Positions 24,877 through 33,369 of a stretch of 64,000 nucleotides of DNA are shown piece by piece. Location of the stretch: positions 1 through 64,000 of the forward strand of contig CAKOKD010000003.1 in assembly GCA_934090935.1 (NCBI GenBank), given 5' to 3'. The translations under genes were made by a program, and so were the position numbers. Positions within the stretch are counted from its first letter, which is position 1, and every line of letters starts with the position of its first letter. The DNA comes from an uncultured Bacilli bacterium. GTDB lineage: Bacteria; Bacillota_I; Bacilli_A; RF39; UBA660. The notes under the pieces were generated by a model, which had not been told where the DNA came from, did no database searches, and saw only the letters and a program-made list of their open reading frames with translations.

Positions 24877-26322
24877 TTAAAATAAATTGTTTTCTCTTTT
24901 AAATGCATTTAAATCTTCAAAAGATTTATAAAGTCTTTTACCTAAAGCCGGTTCATATAATAAAGACATAGAATCAAAATCATCATCAAACATATTATAA
25001 AAAGTCAACTCATTTATAGCATAATATGGATTAAGTCTTCTATTTATTTCTGCTATTTTAAGTTCTTCAGCTAAAGCGATATCACTTAGTTTATCAATAT
25101 CAATATAACCATTACGAATTTTTTCAAATAATGAGTCTTTACTTACCTCCCCTTGGAAGTATTCGTAATATCTTGAATAAACTAAATCCTCTAGATATTT
25201 TAAATATTCAACAGGAGCATTTAAATATTTCTTTTTCAAAAGTTTTTGCTTATAATCGAAAGAATCAGCATATAAAGTTTTCATCGACAAGCAACCTCTA
25301 ATATTTACTGGCAATCTTTCAATAAATCTATAATAGTAAGCATAAGCTTCATATCCATCCATGTTATTTGGAATAGGTATGTTTAGAATGAAGTTTCTTA
25401 CTTGTTTAAATATTTTAATAGCTTCTTTGCGCTCTTTAATAATTGAATCTTTCCTAGAAAATAGCTCATTTGAATTTAAAATATTTTCAATTGGATAAGT
25501 AGAGTTGTCAATTAATCCTAAGGAAGAATCAAGTTCTCTATTTATAGCATAATACTTATTCAAGTTTTCTAATAATTCCCTATTTTCTTTTTTTATAAAA
25601 ACGTCATAGAGTTTTATTCCAGAATACTTTTTAGGAGCGATTAGAAATCCTTTAGTTGGGCTAATGGATTTTGCATTGCTTAAATCAATCGAATTCCCTA
25701 TATAATCAGTGGCATCCGCTATAATTATTTCATCATCGTTTATATCGATTTCTCCCCAAACATGATCTTCTCCTGGTTTATTCATTTTTTTTACAGTTAT
25801 TCCGAATTGAGATAATATGTATGTGTAAAGTTGCAACCATTGAGTACAAACAACATATGAAAATATCTTAGCATTAAAAACATTTATTGGAGTATTTACA
25901 ATTATATTTCTTCTATTTTTATCAGTTATCTTGGTATACGAAATATCATAATATAGATATTTTGATAATTCAACGTATGCTAGCCTTGCAATTAATTTTG
26001 GATCAGTTAAATGATGCGCAATGATTAAAGAAGTAACGTACTCAGTTATACTATTACGAGATATCAAGTTCAAAGCTTCCTCAGGTTTTATTGTTGTTGT
26101 ATTATTCTTTCTATAGTAAACAGAAATATTTTTTATTATAAATAAAAGTTTATTGGCAATAGCGGTCAAATATGCATTTTGATTGTCTTCGTTTACATGC
26201 TTAATCCTTTGGAAATATTTTCGAGCTATATTTATTTTATCTTTATCATATATATCATTATAAAAATCTTCATCACATAAATTTATAAAAGTCCTTATCT
26301 CTAATATTTCACTTTCCAACAT
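24877..26322 (-). CDS. Hypothetical protein with transglutaminase-like Cys-His-Asp signature
   Basis: 481 residues, no signal or membrane segment. A central region has Cys in Y-V-V-C-T-Q-W-L-Q-L-Y, His in G-E-D-H-V-W-G-E-I and Asp in I-I-I-A-D-A-T-D-Y, spaced as in transglutaminase-like papain folds. The N-terminal third and C-terminal half are helical and unrecognised. The cysteine-protease-fold reading is inference from three motifs. Unlike the gene at 20750 it looks cytoplasmic. Confidence 0.55.
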   Translation of the reverse strand: MLESEILEIRTFINLCDEDFYNDIYDKDKINIARKYFQRIKHVNEDNQNAYLTAIANKLLFIIKNISVYYRKNNTTTIKPEEALNLISRNSITEYVTSLIIAHHLTDPKLIARLAYVELSKYLYYDISYTKITDKNRRNIIVNTPINVFNAKIFSYVVCTQWLQLYTYILSQFGITVKKMNKPGEDHVWGEIDINDDEIIIADATDYIGNSIDLSNAKSISPTKGFLIAPKKYSGIKLYDVFIKKENRELLENLNKYYAINRELDSSLGLIDNSTYPIENILNSNELFSRKDSIIKERKEAIKIFKQVRNFILNIPIPNNMDGYEAYAYYYRFIERLPVNIRGCLSMKTLYADSFDYKQKLLKKKYLNAPVEYLKYLEDLVYSRYYEYFQGEVSKDSLFEKIRNGYIDIDKLSDIALAEELKIAEINRRLNPYYAINELTFYNMFDDDFDSMSLLYEPALGKRLYKSFEDLNAFKRENNLF

Positions 26323-26379
26323 ATATATCTTCCTTTTGGTAGATATTCTATCATACTTTAAAAAAAATTACTATCCATT

Positions 26380-26405
26380 AAAAAAGCATACTTATAAAGT
26401 ATACT
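26380..26405 (-). terminator. Terminator after the XRE/zinc-ribbon gene
   Basis: GTATACTT/AAGTATGC stem (one G-T pair) with three-base loop and T run on the minus strand. Confidence 0.55.
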
Positions 26406-27012
26406 ATTTTGTGGTAATCTTTTTTTGCCAAGATTTATTTTTACATTTAGGACAAACCATTTTTCTTGTTCTACCAACATGAGTTGCCATTAAAACACTT
26501 TTATAGCTAGGTATGTATTTATAGTTACAATCTGGACATTCATAATACCCTGCAACTTGTTCAATTCGTATAGCTAAAAGACATACTAGAAATACTATAA
26601 TTGTTGCTGGAACTATAATAAGAATTCTTAATATATCGGGAATGTCTATAAATGATGCCATTAAAACTAATGCAACATAGAAAACTATTGTAATTAAAGT
26701 CATAAATGTTTCAGCTCTCAACATTTTTTTATCGGCTTCCTCTTTTTGCTTAGCAAGCTCAAGTAGATTATTTTCCATTTGCTTATCAATTTCTTTCATA
26801 TCAACAACATATCCACTAAATAGATCATTAATAGTAATTCCAAGAATATTGCATAACTTTGGAATATTAGAAACATCTGGCATACATACTCCGTTTTCCC
26901 ATTTGCTTATAGCACGGTCACTTATACCAAGCATCTCTGCAAGTTCACATTGAGTTATGTTCTTTTCTCTCCTTTTTAATGAAATAAATTTACCTATTTT
27001 AATTTGATCCAT
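26404..27012 (-). CDS. XRE-family regulator with membrane helices and C-terminal zinc ribbon
   Basis: 202 residues from the ATG at 27012, chosen because GGAG lies eight bases before it; an upstream in-frame ATG at 27030 lacks a ribosome site. Residues 4-60 form an XRE helix-turn-helix (T-Q-C-E-L-A-E-M-L-G-I-S-D-R-A-I-S-K-W-E-N-G). Two hydrophobic helices follow near 100-150, then a zinc ribbon (C-P-D-C ... C-P-K-C). A membrane-tethered DNA-binding protein, paralogous in layout to the next gene upstream. Confidence 0.82.
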   Translation of the reverse strand: MDQIKIGKFISLKRREKNITQCELAEMLGISDRAISKWENGVCMPDVSNIPKLCNILGITINDLFSGYVVDMKEIDKQMENNLLELAKQKEEADKKMLRAETFMTLITIVFYVALVLMASFIDIPDILRILIIVPATIIVFLVCLLAIRIEQVAGYYECPDCNYKYIPSYKSVLMATHVGRTRKMVCPKCKNKSWQKKITTK

Positions 27013-27088
27013 ATAGTTTTCTCCTTTCATGCTATTATTTTATAAATTAATAACACTTTTTTACACGAACTGTTGGTTGAATACAAAA

Positions 27089-27799
27089 CTATTTACAAAA
27101 ATCATCTATGTTATTTATATCATATTTTTGATTTTTAATTACTTTAAATGTTTCATTTTTTTCATTAACATTGCATCTTATGACGTCATAAAAAAGCGTG
27201 TCATAGTAAACAACTCTGTCGCCTGAAACTTTAATAATTGAAAATCTTGGTGCTTGTTTTACATTAACGACACCTATATAATCAACAAACATAAGTATCA
27301 TAGAAATTAGAAAAAAATAACCAAAAGTGATGATAATTCTTTTAAAAAATCTTATTTTTTTTGTAAGTCTAGCTACTCCAATTAAAGAAAGAATAATACT
27401 TAGGATTGAAAAAATTGATCCCCAACTACTCTCACTTGGAAATATTGAAATAACGGTAAAAGATGATAAAATACACAATATAATGAAAATAAAAGCAATC
27501 GTATTATTATTCTTTTCAATTTTTTTGTTGCTATAATCAATCGCATTTATAATATTTTCTTCCAATCTTTCATGATAGCAATTATCAACTACTTTTTCTC
27601 CACTTAAAAGATCATTTAAAGTTATATCAAGGTTTTCGCAAAGCGGTTTAAAAAGTGATACATCAGGCATATTTCTTCCATTTTCCCAATTGCCTATTGT
27701 TCTATCAGATACTCCTAATTTTTCTGCAAGTTCATTTTGTGTTATATTTTTTTCTTTTCTAACACTAGCAATAAATTTTCCAATTTTTTCTTGATTCAT
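27089..27799 (-). CDS. XRE-family regulator with membrane helices
   Basis: 236 residues. XRE domain at 4-65 (T-Q-N-E-L-A-E-K-L-G-V-S-D-R-T-I-G-N-W-E-N-G-R-N-M-P split here by its helices), then about four hydrophobic helices (about 95-195) and a short C-terminal tail. A GGAGGTGG ribosome site precedes the ATG. The layout matches the neighbouring regulator but lacks the zinc ribbon. It is divergent to the sortase gene, so it could control the sortase island; that is inference from position only. Confidence 0.82.
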   Translation of the reverse strand: MNQEKIGKFIASVRKEKNITQNELAEKLGVSDRTIGNWENGRNMPDVSLFKPLCENLDITLNDLLSGEKVVDNCYHERLEENIINAIDYSNKKIEKNNNTIAFIFIILCILSSFTVISIFPSESSWGSIFSILSIILSLIGVARLTKKIRFFKRIIITFGYFFLISMILMFVDYIGVVNVKQAPRFSIIKVSGDRVVYYDTLFYDVIRCNVNEKNETFKVIKNQKYDINNIDDFCK

Positions 27800-27897
27800 A
27801 ATCCACCTCCAAAAACATCATATTAAAATAGAATAAATTTTAATAGGAAACATTACAAGGGTTTAAATTCCAATCATTCTTAGTATACCATCTTTTA

Positions 27898-27926
27898 TGA
27901 AAAAATAATTAGATTTGTAGTATAAT
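27898..27926 (+). promoter_or_regulatory. Candidate promoter of the sortase gene
   Basis: A perfect TATAAT (27921-27926) 16 bases before the start codon; the -35 region (TGAAAA near 27898) is weak. Confidence 0.45.
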
Positions 27927-27942
27927 AACTATAGGTGAAGTG

Positions 27943-28746
27943 ATGAAAAATAAAAAATTATTTATAAATATTTTAATGATTATTTTTATTCTACTTTTTT
28001 GCTATTCCTTATTTAAAATAATTAACTGGAAGAAAGATTCTGATGATACAACAAGTGAGCTAAATAAAACTTTAGAAAATGTTGAAATAAAAGAAAGCAC
28101 TGAAGAAACTGAGATTGTCGAACAACAAGAAACTCCTAAAAAAGATAATCCTTATTGGGATTATATAAAGATGAGTTTAATAGATGTTGATTTTTCTAAA
28201 TTAAAAAGCACGAATGATGATATTGTTGGATGGATAACTGTTAATGGAACAAATATAAATTATCCTTTTGTACAAGCAGATGATAATGTTTATTACTTAG
28301 ATCATAGTTTTAATAAAAAGAAAAATGATGCGGGTTGGTTGTTTTTAGATTATAGAAATAATTTGTTGGATAATAAAAATTCAATTATATATGCTCATAA
28401 TAGAAAAGATAAAACAATGTTTGGTTCTTTAAGCAATACCTTAAAAAAAAGTTGGTTTAATGAAACAAATAATCATGTAATAAAAGTATCCACTGAAAAA
28501 GAAAATGGTTTATATCAAATATTTAGCATTTATCATATACCTACTTCAACAGATTATTTAAAAACAGATTTCAAAGATGATAATGACTTTATAGAATTTA
28601 TTGATTTAGTAAAAAATAGAAGCATATATAAGTTTAAAACTGAAGTTAGTTCAGGTGATAAAATATTAACCCTATCAACTTGTTATAGAACTAATGAAAA
28701 ATTAGTAGTTCATGCAAAATTAATCAAATATGAAAAAAAGAGCTAA
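27943..28746 (+). CDS. srtB: Class B sortase
   Basis: 267 residues from the ATG at 27943; a GTG three bases earlier is an alternative. N-terminal membrane helix (about 7-26), acidic linker, then the sortase barrel: P-Y-W-D-Y-I near 70, D-I-V-G-W-I-T-V-N-G-T, catalytic His in Y-A-H-N-R (H152) and catalytic Cys in L-S-T-C-Y (C247). Class B by these motifs and length. The catalytic Arg normally found just before the L-V-V-H-A-K-L strand is Lys here (E-K-L-V-V-H), though R249 lies close. Likely substrates are the genes downstream on the other strand carrying NPKT motifs. Confidence 0.92.
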   Translation: MKNKKLFINILMIIFILLFCYSLFKIINWKKDSDDTTSELNKTLENVEIKESTEETEIVEQQETPKKDNPYWDYIKMSLIDVDFSKLKSTNDDIVGWITVNGTNINYPFVQADDNVYYLDHSFNKKKNDAGWLFLDYRNNLLDNKNSIIYAHNRKDKTMFGSLSNTLKKSWFNETNNHVIKVSTEKENGLYQIFSIYHIPTSTDYLKTDFKDDNDFIEFIDLVKNRSIYKFKTEVSSGDKILTLSTCYRTNEKLVVHAKLIKYEKKS

Positions 28747-28760
28747 AAAGCTCTTTTAAT
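28733..28760. terminator. Shared terminator between srtB and the convergent surface gene
   Basis: AAAAGAGC/GCTCTTTT stem with A-rich loop, lying over the last codons of srtB and with T/A runs on both sides, so it can work in both directions. Confidence 0.7.
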
Positions 28761-30228
28761 TTTGCATTTTTTTCTTATATAAATAAGATGTTAAAATACC
28801 AGTTAAAGATATAACTCCTATTATGATGTAGAAAATTACATTGTCTAAAGTTTTTGGATTAGTTACCTCAGTATTAGTTGCAACTATACCATATTCACTT
28901 AAGTGAGTTGTTTCAAAAACGATATATCCATCCTCTATTTTAGCTGGAATAGTTTCTTTAATTTCACCATTTAAGATATAAACAATTTCATAATTTTTAT
29001 ATCCTTTTAAATCTTCTGGTAAAGCAAATCTTATTTTCATTTTAGTGTCACTTATTTTTACTACTTGACCATTTTCTAATACATTTATATCTACGATATA
29101 TTTAACATTTTTATCTGTTAATTCTTTTTTAATTTCTGTTGGTTTAATATCTAATTTATAGTTTTTATTAACTCCTGAATCAAATTCAATTTGTCCTTTA
29201 GTTTCACCAGTACTTTGAATTTCTTTTACTGTTTCTTCTTCAGTTGGGTTTTTAGTCCAAGTAGCATATAAAGTTACGTTTTGATAATATTCAGCACCTA
29301 AAGAATTATTTATAGTAGTGTCTCTTTGAAGATCATCTTTGTCATCCTTATCCCATCTTCTCCAATAGATATAAGAATATTCCTTACCACTTCCATCTTT
29401 TTTAGAATTCCATCCATTGAATGTATATCCATCTCTTGTAGGTATATATGGTAAAAGTGACATCGCTGTTCCTGATCCTCCACCACCTAAATAATCATAT
29501 TTTTTAAGTGCTTTACCATCAATACTTCCACCATTAGCATCTAATATTAATACTCTATCAGTTCCATCAAAAGTATTTTTTGTATAAGTTGCAGTTATAG
29601 TGACAGAAACACTTTTTGAAAAAGCACTTGAATCAATAGAAGTAACAAATTTTCCGTTTAAATCCCAACCTTTGAAAGTATAACCTTTTCTAACTGGAGT
29701 GTAATTTTCTAAATCAATTGTCTTAAAAGATTCTTTTGAGCTTGTTAATGATAGTTTAGCTTTACCATTTACTTCTCCACCAAAGGCATCAATAGTTATG
29801 TAATATTTATCTCCTTCTTCTACTGATTTCCCTTCAAACTTTGCTATAAGTCTAAAACCATTTGAATATGATATTTCTTTACCAGTTGATGTATAAAAGT
29901 TACCATTACTAGTAAAATCAGTTATGTTTAATTCGTCAACTTTTTCCTTGCTTGAATTTACCCAATGAGAAAATTCGTTTTTTCCATTAAATGGAGTAAT
30001 TCCTTTTGTTAATTCAGATACTTTAACTGTTGTTTCTCCATTATCAACATTAAATCTTATAAGTTTTGCGTATTCTCCATCAGCGATAATAGCATCTTCT
30101 AAACCATCAATAGTTAATACTAAAGAATACTCTCCATTTTCACTTATTGTTGCAGCATTTACTGTATTAAAACCTAAAATACCAATTACTGCAATTAACA
30201 TCATAAATAACATGTTTTTTAATTTCAT
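28756..30228 (-). CDS. Sortase B substrate with InlB-type B repeats
   Basis: 490 residues. Signal peptide (1-25, ending V-N-A-A). Two internal repeats have the InlB B/Flg_new signature: G-Y-T-F-K-G-W near 195 and G-Y-T-F-N-G-W near 270. Then a beta module ending F-E-T-T-H-L-S-E-Y, shared with the neighbour at 31837. The C-terminus is a sorting signal: N-P-K-T-L-D-N, hydrophobic helix, K-K-K tail. NPKT-type motifs suit sortase B; the Leu in place of the Ser of the other substrates is a small difference. Probably an anchored adhesin. Confidence 0.88.
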   Translation of the reverse strand: MKLKNMLFMMLIAVIGILGFNTVNAATISENGEYSLVLTIDGLEDAIIADGEYAKLIRFNVDNGETTVKVSELTKGITPFNGKNEFSHWVNSSKEKVDELNITDFTSNGNFYTSTGKEISYSNGFRLIAKFEGKSVEEGDKYYITIDAFGGEVNGKAKLSLTSSKESFKTIDLENYTPVRKGYTFKGWDLNGKFVTSIDSSAFSKSVSVTITATYTKNTFDGTDRVLILDANGGSIDGKALKKYDYLGGGGSGTAMSLLPYIPTRDGYTFNGWNSKKDGSGKEYSYIYWRRWDKDDKDDLQRDTTINNSLGAEYYQNVTLYATWTKNPTEEETVKEIQSTGETKGQIEFDSGVNKNYKLDIKPTEIKKELTDKNVKYIVDINVLENGQVVKISDTKMKIRFALPEDLKGYKNYEIVYILNGEIKETIPAKIEDGYIVFETTHLSEYGIVATNTEVTNPKTLDNVIFYIIIGVISLTGILTSYLYKKKMQN

Positions 30229-30240
30229 TTTCTTATCCTC

Positions 30241-30837
30241 CTAATTTTTAATTTTTTTATTAATCAATAAAGTTGTAGCAATTCCTAAAACAGATGCCAT
30301 AGATAATATTAAATATTTAATAACATTATCACTTGTTTTGGGATTTTCAGTTTCAATCTCTTTTGTTTCTTCATCAATTGTAAACTTAGTAGCTACTTCA
30401 ACATTATTGTTTAATACTACTTTTAAAGTATGTTCTCCAATTTTCAATGTATCAACATAGTCTTTATTGAAGGTAATTATAGTACTACCTTTATATTAGC
30501 TTCATTTTCGTTTTCAGTTTCTACTAATCCGTTGCTTTCAATTTTGTAATATATAGTTTTCTCTAGGTCTGCAAACATTTTTAAACTGTTTGTTAGTTCA
30601 TCTTCTTTTGTAAAATCAATTACATAATCACTAGTTAAATCAATTGTTGCAACAGGTTTCATATTCGTGAAGATGTTTTCTACCTTTGTATTAACAACTG
30701 TACCTGTTCTTTCAAGTTTAATATCCAATAATTCTACCATCAAAATTTAATGTTACTTCATTTTTTGCAAATACATTTGTAGAAAAAATAAATAATCCAA
30801 TAACTAAAGATAAAATTAATCCACTTATTTTCTTCAT
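30241..30837 (-). pseudogene. Frameshifted small sortase B substrate
   Basis: Three fragments in different frames make one gene. It starts M-K-K-I-S-G-L-I-L-S-L (signal peptide ending V-F-A-K, ATG at 30835-30837), shifts frame near 30740 into V-E-L-L-D-I-K-L-E-R, then shifts again near 30485 into S-T-I-I-T-F-N-K-D-Y-V-D-T-L and K-I-G-E-H-T-L-K-V-V-L, ending with N-P-K-T-S-D-N, a membrane helix and K-K-I-K-N. The last part is typical of sortase-anchored proteins with a G-E-H-T-L domain. Two shifts suggest a decayed gene; sequencing errors or programmed frameshifts are less likely alternatives. Confidence 0.75.
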
Positions 30838-30930
30838 CAACTCTCTTTCCTTCCATATCTTTATTATATAATTAAAGCTTCTTTTATATCAATAAATTTA
30901 CCATTAAAAGCATTGATTACACTGGTAAGT

Positions 30931-31803
30931 CTATTGGTTTAAAAAATCACTTTCATATTCTTTAAAAAAATTATAATAAACTTTAACATTTTCAAGTTCG
31001 CTCCATTTTTTAGTGATAACTGGTTCTTCATCCAAATCATATATTAAAGCATCTTTTAAACTTAGTAGAAATGGTGAATGAGTCGAAATAATAAATTGAC
31101 AGTTATAAAAACGAGCTGATTCTTGGATAAATGTCATTAGTTTTAATTGATTATCCGCAGACAAACTATTTTCTGGTTCATCAATTATATATAAAGAATC
31201 CTCTTTTATTTCCTTTTGCCAAAAATCTAAGGCTGTTTCGCCATTTGATTCTTGAATAAAAGTGTTGTTACGAAGTCTTGTTCTTACATATTTACTCTCA
31301 CTCATTTTTCTAATAGCAACCATGTTTTTAAATTCTTCATAATCATTTATAACATCCAGATCTTTATTTGGGTTAAATTTATAGTTTTGATATTCTCGGC
31401 TTAATCTTTCCTTAGTTCTATTTACTCCAGAATTTATAGCTCGCATATCTAAAAGAGCATCAAATATATCATCACTGCTAATAAATTTCACTTCTAAACA
31501 ATCGGTCTCATCAAAATCCATAAATAATCTACATTCTTCCACATAATTATCAAAAACATCATCTAAATCGTAAAAAGTCTTTTTACTGGCTTTTAAAGAG
31601 GCTGCTATAATATTTAAAAGTGTTGTTTTACCTGAACCATTTCCACCATAAATAATCGTGATAGGTTCAAAATCTATCTCTTTTAATTTCTTTTCTGGAA
31701 AGATATGTAAAGGATAAAATGAATTGTGTCTTTCATTTATAATACATGCGATTTCATTTTCTTTTTCCTCGTTTAATAATTTAAAATGCTTTAAATATAT
31801 CAT
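30931..31803 (-). CDS. AAA/ABC-type ATPase, predicted endonuclease-like ATP-binding protein
   Basis: 290 residues. Walker A G-G-N-G-S-G-K-T-T near 55, then Walker B L-Y-I-I-D-E-P-E-N-S-L-S near 215, followed by F-I-I-S-T-H-S-P-F-L with the switch His. This is the compact AAA_15/AAA_21 ATPase form seen in OLD-like and RecF-like families, without a nuclease domain. Cytoplasmic. It sits inside the sortase island but no functional link is visible; such ATPases can be defence or mobile-element genes. Confidence 0.8.
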   Translation of the reverse strand: MIYLKHFKLLNEEKENEIACIINERHNSFYPLHIFPEKKLKEIDFEPITIIYGGNGSGKTTLLNIIAASLKASKKTFYDLDDVFDNYVEECRLFMDFDETDCLEVKFISSDDIFDALLDMRAINSGVNRTKERLSREYQNYKFNPNKDLDVINDYEEFKNMVAIRKMSESKYVRTRLRNNTFIQESNGETALDFWQKEIKEDSLYIIDEPENSLSADNQLKLMTFIQESARFYNCQFIISTHSPFLLSLKDALIYDLDEEPVITKKWSELENVKVYYNFFKEYESDFLNQ

Positions 31804-31836
31804 GATGCTTCACCTATTTTAATTTTTTATAATAAA

Positions 31837-33318
31837 TTATCTATTAACCTTTTTAACACTAAGTTTTATTATGCCACATAAAGACATTATAGACATAAAA
31901 ATGTATTTTGTTAAATTATCACTTGTTTTTGGATTTTCTATTTCGTTTTTAGAGGCATCTGTATTTTTCTCATTTGAGATTTTCTCTGCTAAAGTATATT
32001 CACTAAAATGGCTTGTTTCAAATACAGCATAGTCATCTTTAATAATTACTTCATGTTCTTCTAAAGTGCCATCTTCTTTTTCATAATAAACTACTAGTTT
32101 CTTACCCTTTAAGCTTTCTGGAATCGGAATAGATACTTCAAATAAATCATTTCCTAAAGTTTGAATTTTTGAATTTTTAGATTTAGAAAATAATGATATA
32201 TCATAAGTTACATAATTTTCTGTATTAATCTTTTCTTTAATTTTATCGTTACTTACTAGTTTTGATGAAACAATTACATCTAATGGTATAGACGAATTTT
32301 TTCCTTCAACAGTAATGTTTGTTTCTAAATCTTTGCTCTTGTGTCCAGGTGTTATCATTTTATCTGAGTCTGCAACAATTACTATATTATAAGTTGCATT
32401 ATTAATTTTTATTGTGAAATAATTATCATTTTTATAATTCTCTAAAAAGTCAATAAATTTTTTATCAAATTCAAAATAGTCACTATTATAATATTCTTCA
32501 GCTGTCATTTGATTTAATGTTTGATCATTTGGATTATATTGTTTTGCATAATCTAAAGACTCTTGAACATAGGAATTTAGCCATTCACTTATTTTTCCTT
32601 TAACTTCAATTTCTACATCTATATTAGCATATTCTTTAATTCTTTTCTTAAGGGCATTCATTTTAGCATCATTAGTGTTTTCTGTAGATGATGGAACATA
32701 CAAAATATTTCTTATCATAGTTCCAAGTGTATTAACTCTGTATAAATTACCTTTATATTTAAACATACCTATTCCTGCTCGATAATCATAAAAGTCAGAA
32801 TAACTACCCGTTCTATTACTTACAGAAAATTCAATATTGTTGTAATTTAAATATTTTTTTAATTCTCCAGAATATTCATCTAGACCTTCTTCATTGCTTA
32901 CTTTATTTAACCAATAATTTATAATTTCAAAATCCTTTATATTAAAATACTCAACATTTTTTGGAATCTTATCAACTATCTCATCTACTTGTTTAGATAT
33001 TCCTTTATCATATTTATATTCAATATCTAAAACATGAGTTTCTTTATTCATAAAATCTGAAAATGTACATCTTGTAAAAGTGTCATTACAATCAGAAAAA
33101 TAAAGTGGCGAATTCTCATCATAAGGATATTCACCTATAACGTAGTAAGCTTCATCAATGTCTCTTGGTGCTGGAGCATTGATCACTATCTTTCCATCCT
33201 CTTTTACATATTTTTTAAATACTTCTCCATAGTTTTCAGCTTTTGCTACCATTGGCACTAAACTTATTGCTATAGAACAGGCTACTGCTAATTTACAAAT
33301 TATATTTTGTTTATTCAT
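31837..33318 (-). CDS. Sortase B substrate, large surface protein
   Basis: 493 residues from the ATG at 33318, chosen because GGAGGAG precedes it; a longer frame begins 48 bases upstream without a ribosome site. Signal peptide (I-I-C-K-L-A-V-A-C-S-I-A-I-S-L-V-P-M-V-A). The middle 350 residues are unrecognised. The C-terminal beta module ends F-E-T-S-H-F-S-E-Y as in the InlB-repeat neighbour, then N-P-K-T-S-D-N, hydrophobic helix and K-K tail. Cell-wall anchored by sortase B by inference. Confidence 0.85.
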   Translation of the reverse strand: MNKQNIICKLAVACSIAISLVPMVAKAENYGEVFKKYVKEDGKIVINAPAPRDIDEAYYVIGEYPYDENSPLYFSDCNDTFTRCTFSDFMNKETHVLDIEYKYDKGISKQVDEIVDKIPKNVEYFNIKDFEIINYWLNKVSNEEGLDEYSGELKKYLNYNNIEFSVSNRTGSYSDFYDYRAGIGMFKYKGNLYRVNTLGTMIRNILYVPSSTENTNDAKMNALKKRIKEYANIDVEIEVKGKISEWLNSYVQESLDYAKQYNPNDQTLNQMTAEEYYNSDYFEFDKKFIDFLENYKNDNYFTIKINNATYNIVIVADSDKMITPGHKSKDLETNITVEGKNSSIPLDVIVSSKLVSNDKIKEKINTENYVTYDISLFSKSKNSKIQTLGNDLFEVSIPIPESLKGKKLVVYYEKEDGTLEEHEVIIKDDYAVFETSHFSEYTLAEKISNEKNTDASKNEIENPKTSDNLTKYIFMSIMSLCGIIKLSVKKVNR

Positions 33319-33369
33319 ATAAACTCCTCCTATTTTTAGGATAGCACTATAGATACTCTTTTTCAATAT

